Source: Massilia sp. W12 (lineage in GTDB: Bacteria > Pseudomonadota > Gammaproteobacteria > Burkholderiales > Burkholderiaceae_D). From it: a stretch of DNA of 64,000 nt. The stretch's first letter is position 1; each line of letters opens with the position of its first letter. The DNA is taken from the NCBI RefSeq assembly GCF_037300705.1, contig NZ_CP147776.1, positions 248,001 through 312,000 of the forward strand. The letters run 5' to 3'. The position numbers and the translations under genes are program-made. Under the pieces are notes generated by a model. That model had not been told where the DNA came from. It made no database searches and worked only from the letters and a program-made list of their open reading frames with translations. Shown here in pieces: positions 15,073 to 25,726 of this stretch.

Positions 15073-17076
15073 TCAGGGACTGTCTTGCGGCATCACTTGC
15101 GCTGCTGTGTCTGTCGCTGGGGCAATGCGCGGCAGCTCCAGTGTGACACAGCAACCTTGTCCGGGGCTGGATTCCAATACAATCTGTCCGCCCAGCACAT
15201 TGCGCACCAGGTTGTACACAATGTGCATGCCCAAGCCATTCCCGCCTTGTCCCATGCGGGTGGTGAAAAATGGCTCAAACACATGCTGCAATACGCTTGC
15301 TGACATGCCGTTGCCGTCGTCGCGCACGCTGATCCGCACGGATTGCGCATCGGGCGCGCTGGCGCTGACGCTGATGCGTCCCTCACTGCGTCCCTCCAGT
15401 CCGTGCAGGAGCGCATTCGCGAGCAGATTGTCCAGCACCTGGCTCAGGCTGCCGGGGTAGGAATCCAGGCTCAGATCCGGCGCGAGTTGCAATTCCAGGC
15501 GGCAGTTCTGTCTTTGCAAGCGCGGCCCGTACATACTCAAGGTGTCTTGCAATACGGTGCGCAAATCAAAACTGCGCCGCGCATCCTGGCTGCGATCGAC
15601 CGCCACCTGTTTGAATGAGGCCACCAGATTGGCGGCTTTTTGCAGGGATTGCAGCATGGTGCGGGTGGCGTGCAAATTGTTTTGCAAAAAATCCAGTAAC
15701 TGGCTGCGCTTTAAGACATTGTTTTGCACCGCGCTTTCCATTTCCTGGCTTTGATCGTGCAGCGCGCTGGCCATTAACAGGCTGTTGCCAAGCGGGGTGT
15801 TCATTTCATGCGCCACGCCGGCCACCAGCGAACCCAGCGCCGCCATCTTTTCTGAAGTCACCAGTTCGGCCTGGGTGCGGCGCAAGGTGGCTAAGGTTTG
15901 CGATAGTTCCTGATTTGCGGTTTGCAGCGCGGCGGCGCGTTCGGCCACGCGTAATTCCAGGGTGGCGTTGAGTTCCTGCAGGGCGCGGCGGGCTTGCAGT
16001 TCCGCGCTCAGATCCAGCAAGGCCCACACCAGATTGCCTTCATCGGTGCGGGCCGACCAGACCGCCACTTCCAGCACCACGCCTTGCGCGGTACGCGCGC
16101 AGGCCACGATGCCTTGCACCTGTCCTTCGTTTTTCAGCTGATCCCAGATTCTGGCGCGTTCTTCCATGCTGTCCCAGAAGCCAATATCTTGCGAGGTGCG
16201 GCCCAGCACTTGCGCCGGGCTGTAGCCGAAGCAGTTTTGCCAGGCTTGGTTGACCGCTTGCAGCCGGCCATCGATGCTGGTCACGGTGAGGGGCGCGGGC
16301 GCAAGTTCAAACAGGGTTTTAAAGCGCGCTTCGGATTTGCCCAGTTGGCGGCGCGATTCTTCCAGCACTGCGATGCGCTCTTGCAGTGCGCCGCCGAGCC
16401 GGTTCATGACTTCCGCCAGGGTGGCGATTTCATCTCCGCCCCGGGTCGATAAGCGTGCCCCGTATTCGCCTTGTTGCAGGCGTTGCGCATGCGCATGCAG
16501 GGCCTGCAGGCGGCGTCCGATGCCGCGTGTAAACAGCAACAGCAACATCCAGCTGAGCAGGGCGATGACGCAGGCGATGGCGATCCCCTGCCACAGCAGA
16601 TTGCGGCGGGTTTGGCTTAATTCTTCGGTGGAAATGGCGAAATGCATTTGCCCAATTTCGGCGCGCTGCAGCAGAAAAGGGGCGGCGGCGTGCAGCAGCA
16701 AGCCGCGATTGCGCATTTGCAGCCCGGCCTGGCGCGCCAATTCCTGGCCGCTGATCACGTCTTGCGGCGGGGGCTGGCCGACGCTGAAAATGCGTTCGCC
16801 CCGGGCATTGCTGATGTACAGATAGCGCAGATAACTGTCTTGCGGGGTGGCCAGCATTTCATCCAGATAGGGTTTGACCTGATCCAGCCGCGCTTGCTGT
16901 GCATAGGGGGAGAGGGAAAAATTCAGCGTCACCGCATACTCCTGCGCGATGCGGCTGGCGTTTTGCATGATGGCGTCGTCCAACAGCCGCCCGCTGTTGG
17001 CCAGCAGCAGCGCCACCAGCAGGAATTGCACTACTCCCGCCAGCAGCAGGAATTTAGCGCGCAAGGAAAGCTTCAC
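15073..17076 (-). CDS. Membrane sensor histidine kinase with HAMP and PAS domains
   Basis: This 667-residue kinase begins at a GTG (17076) with GAGG upstream. Transmembrane segments lie near residues 8-27 and 160-182, enclosing a ~130-residue periplasmic sensor. HAMP follows at 183-235, PAS at 245-360 (FELAPAPLTVTSIDGRLQAV), and a coiled coil at 360-410. The phosphoacceptor is His423 in LVAGVAHEMNTPLGN, and the HATPase domain carries NLLANALLHG and the G boxes DDGNGM and GNGLGMHIV. There is no response regulator gene next to it. The binding-protein gene lies 92 bases upstream in the same direction, so the pair may form one sensory unit. Confidence 0.9.
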   Translation of the reverse strand: MKLSLRAKFLLLAGVVQFLLVALLLANSGRLLDDAIMQNASRIAQEYAVTLNFSLSPYAQQARLDQVKPYLDEMLATPQDSYLRYLYISNARGERIFSVGQPPPQDVISGQELARQAGLQMRNRGLLLHAAAPFLLQRAEIGQMHFAISTEELSQTRRNLLWQGIAIACVIALLSWMLLLLFTRGIGRRLQALHAHAQRLQQGEYGARLSTRGGDEIATLAEVMNRLGGALQERIAVLEESRRQLGKSEARFKTLFELAPAPLTVTSIDGRLQAVNQAWQNCFGYSPAQVLGRTSQDIGFWDSMEERARIWDQLKNEGQVQGIVACARTAQGVVLEVAVWSARTDEGNLVWALLDLSAELQARRALQELNATLELRVAERAAALQTANQELSQTLATLRRTQAELVTSEKMAALGSLVAGVAHEMNTPLGNSLLMASALHDQSQEMESAVQNNVLKRSQLLDFLQNNLHATRTMLQSLQKAANLVASFKQVAVDRSQDARRSFDLRTVLQDTLSMYGPRLQRQNCRLELQLAPDLSLDSYPGSLSQVLDNLLANALLHGLEGRSEGRISVSASAPDAQSVRISVRDDGNGMSASVLQHVFEPFFTTRMGQGGNGLGMHIVYNLVRNVLGGQIVLESSPGQGCCVTLELPRIAPATDTAAQVMPQDSP

Positions 17077-17168
17077 GCGGCTACCTCACAGAAAATACCG
17101 GCTGTCACAGCCGTGTGGCCAGGATTGGCCGCTCTTCATGGTAGCCGCGCGCAGGCTGCGGGTCAAAT

Positions 17169-18272
17169 TTAAAACATCAGGCTGCGCCCGCGCCGCAGCA
17201 GGGCGATATCGACATAATTCGACATGCCGCCCTGTGGCGTTAAGGTGACATTGAAGCCGCCCAGGTCGATTTGTTTGCGTGACAGTGCGGCTTGCAAGCT
17301 GCCGCCGCGCGCCAGGCTGATCGCTTTCACCAGCGACTTGGCGACGGCATATCCTTCCAGCGTCATGCTGTTGGCTTCTTCATCGCGGAAGCGTTTCATC
17401 ATCGCCAGATGTTCGCTTTGCAGCGGGGTGACGGGGGCGCCGGGATTGGGCGTGACTTGTGAAAACACCGCCCAGTCGGTGGCGCGCGGGCCGGCGATTT
17501 CAACCAGGGTCGGCAGATTGATCAGTGAAGCGCCGGCGACAAAGGTGGTGGGCGCATATTTGCGGAATTGGCGCAAAAACAGGCCGGCCCCGATGCTGTC
17601 TGAGAGTGAGAACACCAGATTCGGCTTGCGCTCGGCCAGTGCGCGCGCTTCCCGTTCGGTGCTGGCGTTGTCTCTGTGCACGCGCGCCACGCCGCTTAAA
17701 CGCAGCCCGCGTTTGCTGATTTGATCTTGTACAAATTGCAATAGCTGGCGGTTCACATGTTCTTCCTGATAGCTTAAACCGACATCGCGGATGCCGAGTT
17801 TTTCAAACCAGCCGAACAGATATTCGATTTCCTGTCTTTGTCCCGGACGCCAGATTAAGGCCCGTCCCTCCCACTCTTTCTGTGGATTGGCCAGCGGTGC
17901 GAACAGCAAGTGATTGCGCATGCCGGGCAGCGCCAGGATGGCGTTGGTGCTTTCATCGCCGATGCCGCCGATGATGTAATCGGTGCGTTCCGCCATTTCA
18001 GCGGCGTTTTTGGCGGCGGTCTGCGGGTCGCCGCGATCATCCTGCACCACATATTTGATGCGTTTGCCCAGCACCCCGCCTTGTGCGTTGACTGCGTCAA
18101 AGCAGGTGGTGATGCCGGCCACATAGTCGCGCCCCAAGGCGCCATTCGGCCCGCTCAAGTCGATGCTTTGACTGATCAGGATGGTTTTTTCACCGGCTCC
18201 GGCCACCGGCGCCAACATGCCTGCGCACAGAAAGAGTGCGGCAAGTTTGCTGAGAATGGATGAGAGTTTCAT
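17169..18272 (-). CDS. Branched-chain-amino-acid-type ABC substrate-binding protein
   Basis: This 367-residue periplasmic protein of the Peripla_BP_6 (LivJ-like) fold has the signal peptide LSKLAALFLCAGMLAPVAGA. ISQSIDLSGPNGALGRDYVA is the classic opening; NAQGGVLGKRIKYVVQDDRG and the terminal RRGRSLMF are also typical. AAGGGG precedes the ATG. No Liv permease or ATPase genes are present; the next gene is a membrane histidine kinase. The protein therefore probably presents a ligand to that kinase rather than to a transporter (inference). The ligand is unknown. Confidence 0.85.
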   Translation of the reverse strand: MKLSSILSKLAALFLCAGMLAPVAGAGEKTILISQSIDLSGPNGALGRDYVAGITTCFDAVNAQGGVLGKRIKYVVQDDRGDPQTAAKNAAEMAERTDYIIGGIGDESTNAILALPGMRNHLLFAPLANPQKEWEGRALIWRPGQRQEIEYLFGWFEKLGIRDVGLSYQEEHVNRQLLQFVQDQISKRGLRLSGVARVHRDNASTEREARALAERKPNLVFSLSDSIGAGLFLRQFRKYAPTTFVAGASLINLPTLVEIAGPRATDWAVFSQVTPNPGAPVTPLQSEHLAMMKRFRDEEANSMTLEGYAVAKSLVKAISLARGGSLQAALSRKQIDLGGFNVTLTPQGGMSNYVDIALLRRGRSLMF

Positions 18273-18627
18273 TTTTTTGACCCCTTATTATGATTTGCGC
18301 GGCGCAATATTAGGCAGCCTGTGTGACAGCTGGATGACAGTTGATGCCATACAGAAACATTGCCGGGGAATCACCAGGATTCAATGCGATATTCTTTTTT
18401 TTAGAGAGAGAAAGCGGGCGATTGTCCGGTGCATCCAACAAGATTTTGCACAGTTCTTTGTGATTTTTACTAGATGTCGCCAGCATTGATGCGCGGTTTT
18501 TGCTGGTGAAATGCAACTTTTGCACTGCAGCATTGAAATCCGCTGCAGGACATGTGCTTGCGTACTGACCGGGCTGGCTGGATAATCAGGCGATCCACCT
18601 TGCGTGCCATCAAGACAGGAGATCGCC
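18273..18627. other. Divergent intergenic region between binding-protein gene and pilU
   Basis: These 355 bases must hold the promoters of both divergent genes. There is no gene in them. AT-rich patches lie near 18270-18310 and 18380-18480, but I see no clear -35/-10 pair. Confidence 0.5.
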
Positions 18628-19812
18628 ATGTCCACATTCGGCCCCGAAGAGGCGCTAAATTACATCCATCAATTATTGAAAGTGATGCACCATGCGGGCG
18701 GTTCGGATTTGTTTATCTCGGCTGATTTTCCGCCCAGCATGAAAGCGCAGGGCGCGATGAAGCCGCTCAGTCAGCAGCGCCTGACCGGGGACATTACCCG
18801 CAAGCTGGCGTATGCCTTGATGAACGATAAGCAAAAGCATGAGTTTGAAGCGGAGATGGAATGCAATTTCGCCATTTCGCTGCCCGGGGTGTGTCGCTTC
18901 CGGGTGAATGTGCTGGTGCAGCAGCAGCAGGTGGCGATGGTGATCCGCACCATTGCATCGGAGATTCCGACTTTTGAAAAACTTGATCTGCCGCCGGTCT
19001 TGAAAGATGTGATCATGACCAAGCGCGGCCTGGTGCTGGTGGTGGGCGGCACCGGTTCAGGTAAATCGACCACGCTGGCGGCGATGATTGACTACCGCAA
19101 TACCAATTCAGCGGGACATATCATTACTGTAGAGGACCCGGTTGAATATGTGCACCGGAATAAAGGCTGTCTGATTACCCATCGCGAAGTCGGGGTGGAT
19201 ACCCTGTCCTGGCATCATGCCTTGAAAAACACCTTGCGCCAGGCCCCGGATGTGATTCTGATCGGTGAGATCCGCGACACGGAAACCATGGAGCATGCGA
19301 TTGCGTTTGCCGAGACCGGCCATTTATGTCTTGGCACCTTGCATGCGAACAATGCGAACCAGACTATGGACCGCATCATCAACTTCTTCCCGGAAGAGCG
19401 GCGCAATCAATTATTGATGGATCTGTCCTCAAATTTGCGCGCCATCATTTCGCAGCGTCTGGTGCGCACTGAAGATGGCAAGGGACGCAAGGCGGCGATT
19501 GAGATTTTGCTCAATACCGCCACCATCAGCGATATGATTATGAAGGGCAATTTCCACGGCATCAAAGAAGTCATGCACAAGTCGCGCGAACTCGGCATGT
19601 GCACCTTTGATCAAGCCTTGTACGATTTGTATAACAAAGGCTTTATTTCCTACGACGAAGCGATTCGCAACGCTGATTCCGCCAATGGCCTGCGTCTGGC
19701 GATTAAACTCAACTCCAGCCGGGGCGAACCGGGCAGCCAAAACCATGCCGCCGGGCCAACGGAATTGAATATTCTGGAGGAAGAAGAGCCGGAAGAGGAG
19801 GAAAAGAAATAA
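18628..19812 (+). CDS. pilU: Type IV pilus retraction ATPase PilU
   Basis: This 394-residue GspE/PilT-type hexameric ATPase helps PilT retract type IV pili. The Walker A is VVGGTGSGKSTTLAAMI, the Asp box is IITVEDPVEY, the Walker B is DVILIGEIRDTETM and the His box is HLCLGTLHANNA. KHEFEAEMECNFAISLPGVC and ITHREVGVDTLSWHHALKNT favour PilU over PilT, which has different sequences there. The tail LEEEEPEEEEKK is strongly acidic. I chose 18628 because AGGAG lies just before it. No pilT is adjacent, although the two are usually neighbours. Confidence 0.88.
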   Translation: MSTFGPEEALNYIHQLLKVMHHAGGSDLFISADFPPSMKAQGAMKPLSQQRLTGDITRKLAYALMNDKQKHEFEAEMECNFAISLPGVCRFRVNVLVQQQQVAMVIRTIASEIPTFEKLDLPPVLKDVIMTKRGLVLVVGGTGSGKSTTLAAMIDYRNTNSAGHIITVEDPVEYVHRNKGCLITHREVGVDTLSWHHALKNTLRQAPDVILIGEIRDTETMEHAIAFAETGHLCLGTLHANNANQTMDRIINFFPEERRNQLLMDLSSNLRAIISQRLVRTEDGKGRKAAIEILLNTATISDMIMKGNFHGIKEVMHKSRELGMCTFDQALYDLYNKGFISYDEAIRNADSANGLRLAIKLNSSRGEPGSQNHAAGPTELNILEEEEPEEEEKK

Positions 19813-19966
19813 GCTTGCAGGGGCTTGCCGTTACGCATGTTTTCAACGGCGTTGTTATTTTCCTTGCGCAAGCATGCCCTTCGACAGGCTCAGGGAGAAC
19901 GGCGTATAAGTCTCAAGTCCGTCTCCGGCGCGCGCCCCGCAAGGCTATGCTGTGCGCGGGCGTTTT

Positions 19967-22318
19967 TCACGCCACCAGCAAGCCGCTCCCGCTTTCCCTT
20001 GCGTTGCGCGCGAGTGCTTCTTGCAGCGCTTGCAATACCTTTTGCGCATCGTCCTGCGGCCCCAGGCAGCGGCAGATGTCGAGCTGGTTGATCAGCCATT
20101 GCCATTCGCCCAGTTCGGGGCTGGCGCTGTGAACCACGATTTGCATCTGCGGGTATAGCGCATGCGCTTGCAACAGCCAGTCGGCGGCGGCGCGCAAGCC
20201 TTGCGCCGGGGCGTGCCATAGCAGCAGCGCTACCGTCTGGCGGGCCAGGAATTGCAGGGCGGCAGGGCCGTCTTCCACTTGTTGCAAACGCCAGCGCACA
20301 TCCGCCGGGGCCGGCCCGCCCACGCTCAGCAGGCAAGCCTGGCTTGCGCCGGCCTTGGGCGGCAGCAATTTGACCGCACGCAACATCTGCTCGCATTCGC
20401 TGGAGGGCAGCGGGCGGCTGAAATAATAACCTTGCATGCGTTCGCAATGGTGACGCCGCAAAAAACTCAGCTGTGCTTCGTTTTCCACCCCTTCCGCAAT
20501 CACTTCCAGGCGCAGGCTGTGCGCCAGCGAAATAATGGTGCGCACAATCGCCGCGCCATCCGCCTCGCGCCCCAGGTCTTGCACAAAAGATTGATCAATT
20601 TTCAGCACATCAATCGGAAAACGCTTCAAATACGCCAGGCTGGAATAACCCGTGCCGAAATCATCAATCGCAATCTGCACCCCGAGTTGCTTCAAGCTGC
20701 GCAAGACGCTGCTGGCCTTGTCCACATCCTGCATTAAGAGGCTTTCCGTCAGCTCCAATTCCAGCAGATGCGGCGGTAAGCCGCTGTCGGCCAGGGCTTG
20801 CTCAACTTGCGCCAGCAAATCGCTGTCGCTGAATTGGCGCGCGGAGATATTCACCGCGATGCGCGGCGGCGCATCCTGGCGTTGCGTATCGTCCAGCCAT
20901 TGTTTGGCCTGACGGCAGGCTTGTTGCAAGACCCAGGCCCCGAGCGGCACAATCAAGCCGGTTTCTTCCGCCAGCGGAATGAATTGCGAAGGCGGGGCGA
21001 TGCCCAGATCCGGGTGTTTCCAGCGCAACAGCGCTTCCATCCCGACCACGCTGGCGCTGTGCAATTCAACTTGCGGCTGGAAATACAGCACAAATTCGCC
21101 GCGCTCCAGCGCGATGCGCAAGCGGCTCTCCAGATGCAAGCGCAACAAGGCTTTATCCTGCATCGCAGGGGTGTAAAACTGAAAACGGTTGCGTCCGCTC
21201 TGCTTGGCGCGGTCCAGCGCGATGTCGGCGTGTTTGAGCAGGGTTTCGCCATCCTGGCCGTCCGCCGGCCAGGTTGCGACCCCGGCGCAAGCGCTGGGAA
21301 ATACACGCTGGCCCATGACTTCCACCGGTTGCGCCAGCGCTTGCAGGCAGCGCTCCAGAATGCGGGTGGACAGGGTTTCAGATTGCTGCCGGCTGCGTTC
21401 AGGAAACACCAGCACGAATTCATCAGAGCAAATGCGCGCCACGGTGTCGGTGTCGCGCACCGCCGCCTGCAGGCGCTGGGAAATGATTTGCAAGACCAGA
21501 TCGCCGGCTTGATGGCCCAGACTCTCATTAATCAGTTTGAAGCGGTCCAGATTCAGGCACATCACCCACAGCTGATGCTGATAGCGGCTGGCGTAGGCGA
21601 TTGACTGGCTCAATAAATCCAGCAATAAGGTGCGGTTCGGCAGGCCGGTTAAGGCGTCGCGCCCGCGTTGCTGTTGCAGGCTGAGGCGCCAGTTCTGGCT
21701 GGCGCTGATTTCTTCCAGCTGTCCACAGTAATGGGTCAGGGCGCCATGGCTGTCGTACAAACCTTGCAGCCGCAGCCGCATCGGCAGCGCATCGGCATGA
21801 TTGCGGCGCAAGCGCCATTCCAGCTCCAGCGTGGCGGGGCCGGCTTGCAGACCGGGCGGCAAGCCATCCGGCGAGAGTTGCGCCATGTCTTGCTGTAATA
21901 AAGAAGCTGCCGGCAGCTGGCAGATTTCAAGCAAGGCGGCATTCACAAAGCTCAGGGTGTAGCGCTCATCGCACTGCACGATAAAGGTCGGGTTGCGGCT
22001 GTGCTGCAAAGCGCCCAACTGCAATTGATTGCTGTGTTGCGCCGCCGCCAGCTGACGCCGCATGCGGCGCATATCCTGCCATTGCCACCAGGCGAACAAG
22101 GCCAGCAGCGGCAGCGCCAGCGACAGGCAGAGCAAAGTGGCGAACGCATCCAACTGCCAGCCGCCGGCGCCAAACGCCAGCAGCACGAGCAGTAAACAGA
22201 TGAATATAGCCAGGCGCGCAGCTGGCAGATGTTTGCGCGCAAGAGGGTATTTGATATCCAGCATATAGTCGGGGCGCAAGCTAATAGGCATGCTCATCTT
22301 TATCGTGCGAGGAGTCAT
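19967..22318 (-). CDS. PAS-GGDEF-EAL protein with degenerate GGDEF, likely c-di-GMP phosphodiesterase
   Basis: This 783-residue protein has an N-terminal two-segment membrane anchor (residues ~35-75), a PAS-like part, then GGDEF (~220-385), EAL (~400-645) and a poorly conserved receiver-like tail. The GGDEF site reads [11 protein letters not shown]: both glycines are replaced (C-S), so cyclase activity is unlikely. The EAL site is complete: [35 protein letters not shown] and IAEGVE. I therefore infer degradation of cyclic di-GMP, with the GGDEF part perhaps regulatory. Its convergent neighbour pilU suggests a possible link with motility, but nothing in the sequence proves it. Confidence 0.88.
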   Translation of the reverse strand: MTPRTIKMSMPISLRPDYMLDIKYPLARKHLPAARLAIFICLLLVLLAFGAGGWQLDAFATLLCLSLALPLLALFAWWQWQDMRRMRRQLAAAQHSNQLQLGALQHSRNPTFIVQCDERYTLSFVNAALLEICQLPAASLLQQDMAQLSPDGLPPGLQAGPATLELEWRLRRNHADALPMRLRLQGLYDSHGALTHYCGQLEEISASQNWRLSLQQQRGRDALTGLPNRTLLLDLLSQSIAYASRYQHQLWVMCLNLDRFKLINESLGHQAGDLVLQIISQRLQAAVRDTDTVARICSDEFVLVFPERSRQQSETLSTRILERCLQALAQPVEVMGQRVFPSACAGVATWPADGQDGETLLKHADIALDRAKQSGRNRFQFYTPAMQDKALLRLHLESRLRIALERGEFVLYFQPQVELHSASVVGMEALLRWKHPDLGIAPPSQFIPLAEETGLIVPLGAWVLQQACRQAKQWLDDTQRQDAPPRIAVNISARQFSDSDLLAQVEQALADSGLPPHLLELELTESLLMQDVDKASSVLRSLKQLGVQIAIDDFGTGYSSLAYLKRFPIDVLKIDQSFVQDLGREADGAAIVRTIISLAHSLRLEVIAEGVENEAQLSFLRRHHCERMQGYYFSRPLPSSECEQMLRAVKLLPPKAGASQACLLSVGGPAPADVRWRLQQVEDGPAALQFLARQTVALLLWHAPAQGLRAAADWLLQAHALYPQMQIVVHSASPELGEWQWLINQLDICRCLGPQDDAQKVLQALQEALARNARESGSGLLVA

Positions 22319-23039
22319 GCAGTCCGGTCAGTTTTATCGGCGCTACAGCCGCCTTATACAGCCGTGGGTGTCGGCTTGCAGCTAATCATCGGCGGCCTTG
22401 GCCTTCCATGGTAGCTGTCAGCTTTATCAGTGTTGCAATCGCCTTTTTATGCTTTGACGGCGCTGGCGTGTATTCAATCTAGGCGGCTTTCGCGAAATTG
22501 GGGAGGCGGGGCTGCTGCTGCGGGCGGCATCAAGCATCGTGATGCGCCGGATTGCTGCTTTTGCCACACTGCGCAGCCGCTTTTTTTATCTGCAGAGGAG
22601 GCGCCGCCGGATTGTCTGATGGTGATGGAAAGGGGGTTGGAAAAATTGTGGCGCATGATTTGCTGTTTTTATTTTTGTGATGGCAAGGGCTTGATTTTTC
22701 AGGATTTCTCATTTCCTGATGCTATCAATGAATATGTTTATCTATTGCAAAATTGATTTCCTAATGGAAGCAAACACCTTCGTTTTCATAACAAAAAGCA
22801 AGATCAGTTTCCATTTGTGCAAACTGTATCTATTAAAAAAGACTTAATCTGTATCTGTTTTGTTTTAAAAATGGGGCGTAAGATGCTTACATCAGATCGC
22901 AATTAAGCGCAAAACAAGCAGGACAGTCAGGGGATGCGCAGCCAGAGGGCCATCCTCCTGAACAACTGAAAAGCGCGCGTATCTGAGGGTATCTATCCGG
23001 CTCTGACCGGGATGTCAAAATCTATTTAGAGAGAAAAAC
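22319..23039. other. Long intergenic region before the M23-type gene
   Basis: There are about 720 bases without a credible gene. The left part is GC-rich. The right part (22660-22900) is AT-rich and probably holds the promoter of the gene at 23040, whose start is preceded by GAGAG. A small frame at 22430-22756 has neither the codon use nor a ribosome-binding site of a gene. Confidence 0.55.
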
Positions 23040-24095
23040 ATGAACAACGCTCTTTCCGCTTTCAGCATCAGTCTGCTGGCAGGTTTCACCCTGTTTTCAA
23101 CTTCCAGCATGGCGGCGCAATTCCCCTTGCGCGCTGACGACTTGAATTTGAATCACCGCTACAGCACCACCACGCACGGTGGCGGTTATCTGCAGGGAGA
23201 GGCAAAAGACATCGTGGCGCGCCGCCGCACCGCAAATGGCACATGGAGCGCCCTGGTCAGCGATGGCGCTGACGCCACCGTGAACGCAAACCACCTGATT
23301 TATAACAAGCCGATCCGCGCCATGATCTCGGGTACGGTGGTGGGTTGCTGGCGCAATGCGCCGGATAATGCCAAGGCCGGCACGAAAGACGCTGATGTGG
23401 TGAACGGTTATATCGGCGTGGCCGGCAACCACGTCTGGATTTTGGGCGATGACGGCACCTATGCCCTGCATGCACATGCGATTCCGGGCACCGTGCCGGC
23501 CAGCATTTGCCCGCACAACGCCACCAAATTCAAGAACCCAAGCAGCACCGGCTGGATTGCGCCGGAAGCAGCGGTGACCAACGGCGTGCGTGTTAACGCC
23601 GGCCAGATCATCGGTTATGTCGGCAACAGCGGCAATTCGACCGGCCCGCATCTGCATGTGCATATGGCGAAAGACAGCGTGGCGAAAAAGATGCAATTTG
23701 ATCGCGGCATGACCACGCCGAATCCGAATAATAATGCACCGGTGAACGGACCCTGGACGCTGCTCAAAGGCGCGGCGCTGCCGGACGGCCCGATTCTGGT
23801 CTGGGCCCCGCATTCGACTGCTTATTGGACGGTCAACAATATCCAGGATGAAAACATGCAGAGCTGGTTCAACCATATGGCGGATTCCGGCGAGATGGCG
23901 GAAAACATGTCTTGCACCAATAATGGCCAGATTTATAACACTGACTGGGTGCCGGCGACCGGCCCGTGGTATGCCAACTTTGGCATGAGCGTGGCGGACT
24001 TTGAATCCAAGAAACTGCTGTACGCATCGCAAGGTTTCTATCTGTACAAATGGTGGTATTGCGGTGATGTGCGCTCGGCAATCTGGCGCAAATAA
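23040..24095 (+). CDS. Secreted M23 (LytM-type) peptidase-like protein
   Basis: This 351-residue exported protein has the signal peptide SISLLAGFTLFSTSSMAA. The central part contains NHVWILGDDGTYALHAHAIP and then GYVGNSGNSTGPHLHVHM. The last motif (G-N-S-G-x-S-x-G-P-H-L-H) is the diagnostic zinc-binding H-x-H of M23 endopeptidases that cut peptidoglycan cross-links. The first zinc ligand pair is not in the usual H-x-x-x-D form, so activity is uncertain. The C-terminal ~110 residues, rich in Trp and Cys, are an unrecognised extra domain. A strong terminator follows. Confidence 0.8.
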   Translation: MNNALSAFSISLLAGFTLFSTSSMAAQFPLRADDLNLNHRYSTTTHGGGYLQGEAKDIVARRRTANGTWSALVSDGADATVNANHLIYNKPIRAMISGTVVGCWRNAPDNAKAGTKDADVVNGYIGVAGNHVWILGDDGTYALHAHAIPGTVPASICPHNATKFKNPSSTGWIAPEAAVTNGVRVNAGQIIGYVGNSGNSTGPHLHVHMAKDSVAKKMQFDRGMTTPNPNNNAPVNGPWTLLKGAALPDGPILVWAPHSTAYWTVNNIQDENMQSWFNHMADSGEMAENMSCTNNGQIYNTDWVPATGPWYANFGMSVADFESKKLLYASQGFYLYKWWYCGDVRSAIWRK

Positions 24096-24130
24096 GCTGA
24101 GCAGGCCCGTACAGGTCTGACCGCGCCAAC

Positions 24131-24163
24131 ACAGCCGGCCTGGCATCAGGGCCGGCTGTTTTG
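24131..24163 (+). terminator. Rho-independent terminator
   Basis: ACAGCCGGCC, a 9-base loop and GGCCGGCTGT form a perfect 10-bp stem followed by TTTTG, 36 bases after the M23-type gene. Confidence 0.85.
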
Positions 24164-24362
24164 CTTTAGGGGAAAAATATCGTTGCGCTAAGATGGTCTT
24201 TTTCAGCAGCCTGAAGCCGCTTGCGAAAAACTGAGGCGGTCTGGCGGCATACAAGATGCCGCCATGGCTGTCGCATGAATGCATGCGCGGATGCCGGGCC
24301 GGGCGCCGCCATGGCGCAAAACTGCCGTATCATGTGGGCTTTATTTTGCCTTGAAATCCGCC

Positions 24363-25007
24363 ATGGCCTTGCAATATCACATTATTCCCGTCACCCCCTT
24401 CGCACAAAACTGCACCCTGCTGTGGTGCGATGAAACCATGCAAGGCGCCTTGGTTGACGCTGGCGGCGATTGCCCCAAATTGCTCGAAGCGGTGCGGCAA
24501 AGCGGGGTGCGCATCACAAAATTGATTTTGACGCACGGCCATCTGGATCATGTCGGCGGCGTGTTGGAGCTGGCGCAGCATTTTGGCGTGGCGATTGAAG
24601 GCCCGCAAAAAGAAGAGGCGTTCTGGCTGGATATGTTGCCCACCCAGTCCACCATGTTCGGCTTCCCGCCGGCCAAGGCGTTTGCGCCGCAACGCTGGCT
24701 GGAGCCTGGCGATAGCGTGCAAGTTGGCAATCTGAACTTGGAAGTGCGGCACTGTCCCGGCCATACGCCTGGCCATGTGGTGTTCATCCATCATCCCGGC
24801 AAATTGGCGATTGTCGGCGATGTCTTGTTTCACGGCGGCATTGGCCGCAGCGATTTTCCGCGCGGCGACCATGAGCAATTATTGCACGCCATCCGCAGCC
24901 AATTATTCACCCTGCCGGATGATTACCGCTTCATTCCCGGCCATGGGCCGATGTCCACCATAGGCTGGGAAAAACAGCACAATCCCTTTGTTGGTAAATT
25001 CGGTTGA
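24363..25007 (+). CDS. Metallo-beta-lactamase-fold hydrolase (glyoxalase II/YcbL-like)
   Basis: This 214-residue protein has the full set of metal motifs: THGHLDHVGG (H-x-H-x-D-H), CPGHTPGHVVFI, IVGDVLFHGGIGRSDFPRGD and PGHGPMSTIGWEKQHNPFV. The small size and the GRSDFPRGD segment match the YcbL/type II glyoxalase-like group, which hydrolyses thioesters such as S-lactoylglutathione. I chose the ATG at 24363 because MALQYHIIPVTPFAQN is the normal family start. The longer frame has no such support. Confidence 0.88.
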   Translation: MALQYHIIPVTPFAQNCTLLWCDETMQGALVDAGGDCPKLLEAVRQSGVRITKLILTHGHLDHVGGVLELAQHFGVAIEGPQKEEAFWLDMLPTQSTMFGFPPAKAFAPQRWLEPGDSVQVGNLNLEVRHCPGHTPGHVVFIHHPGKLAIVGDVLFHGGIGRSDFPRGDHEQLLHAIRSQLFTLPDDYRFIPGHGPMSTIGWEKQHNPFVGKFG

Positions 25008-25726
25008 CAACTCGCGCAGCTATGCATCAGTTATGTTCCTCCTTCCAATGCGAAGGAGGGCAATATATGCAATCGCTTTATCAATAAGTTAAAGCTGGAT
25101 TGTTCACGGTTGCCCCTGTTTTTTCTGCGCGCAGCAGATCGTGCACAGCGTTCCACCCTGATCTCCCCTTATTTGCCCCAGCGCCGGCGGCGCGTTTTCC
25201 TATGTACACAGTTGGATCAAGGCGATCTATTGTGCATGCCACAGTGCTGGCAGAGTCTGCGACGCGTATGCCGGATGGATTTTATGCACAAGTCTTTTCA
25301 GCTCATCGAACTTTGTGTGCGCAAGAGTATTCATGCAACACATGCCTATACCCAGCTGCCTGCATCGCATATGTAATAGCAAAAACTCTGTATCTGAGTA
25401 AATTTACCATTTGTAAATATGATTTATGTTTCATCCCATCTTTGTTCTTGCATAGGGAGATCATGAATTGCTCGAAGTGAATTTTGTATTTTAATCTAAA
25501 AATTTTAATGATTTAAAACCAGCATTAAAGATGCAAAAACAGAAATAGAATTTTCTCTACTTTTTGATATAAAAAATGCACTATTTCTCCCGTTGCATAA
25601 TTATTTAATAAAAAAATAGATCCTGATGTTATAAATGCTTGCTTCTTGCTGTGAGTAAAATATAGAATGCTTGCAATGTCTTTTTGGTGTAAAGGCTATT
25701 CCTTTAATGAAGGGGGAATGTTAAAT
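25008..25726. other. Long AT-rich intergenic region before the Ig-module gene
   Basis: These ~720 bases have a GC-poor right half (25370-25720) that contrasts with the GC-rich left half. No gene is visible. The sudden change in composition may mark a horizontal join. The AT-rich part presumably contains the promoter of the gene at 25727; AAGGGGG at 25710-25716 is its ribosome-binding site. Confidence 0.55.

Noticed and set aside
22430-22756. 108-codon plus-strand frame in the long intergenic region
   Set aside because: No ribosome-binding site, low-complexity residues and a composition change within the frame; no known family.
25100-25480. Two overlapping plus-strand frames before the Ig-module gene
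   Set aside because: Neither has a ribosome-binding site, a plausible protein composition or any recognisable motif.
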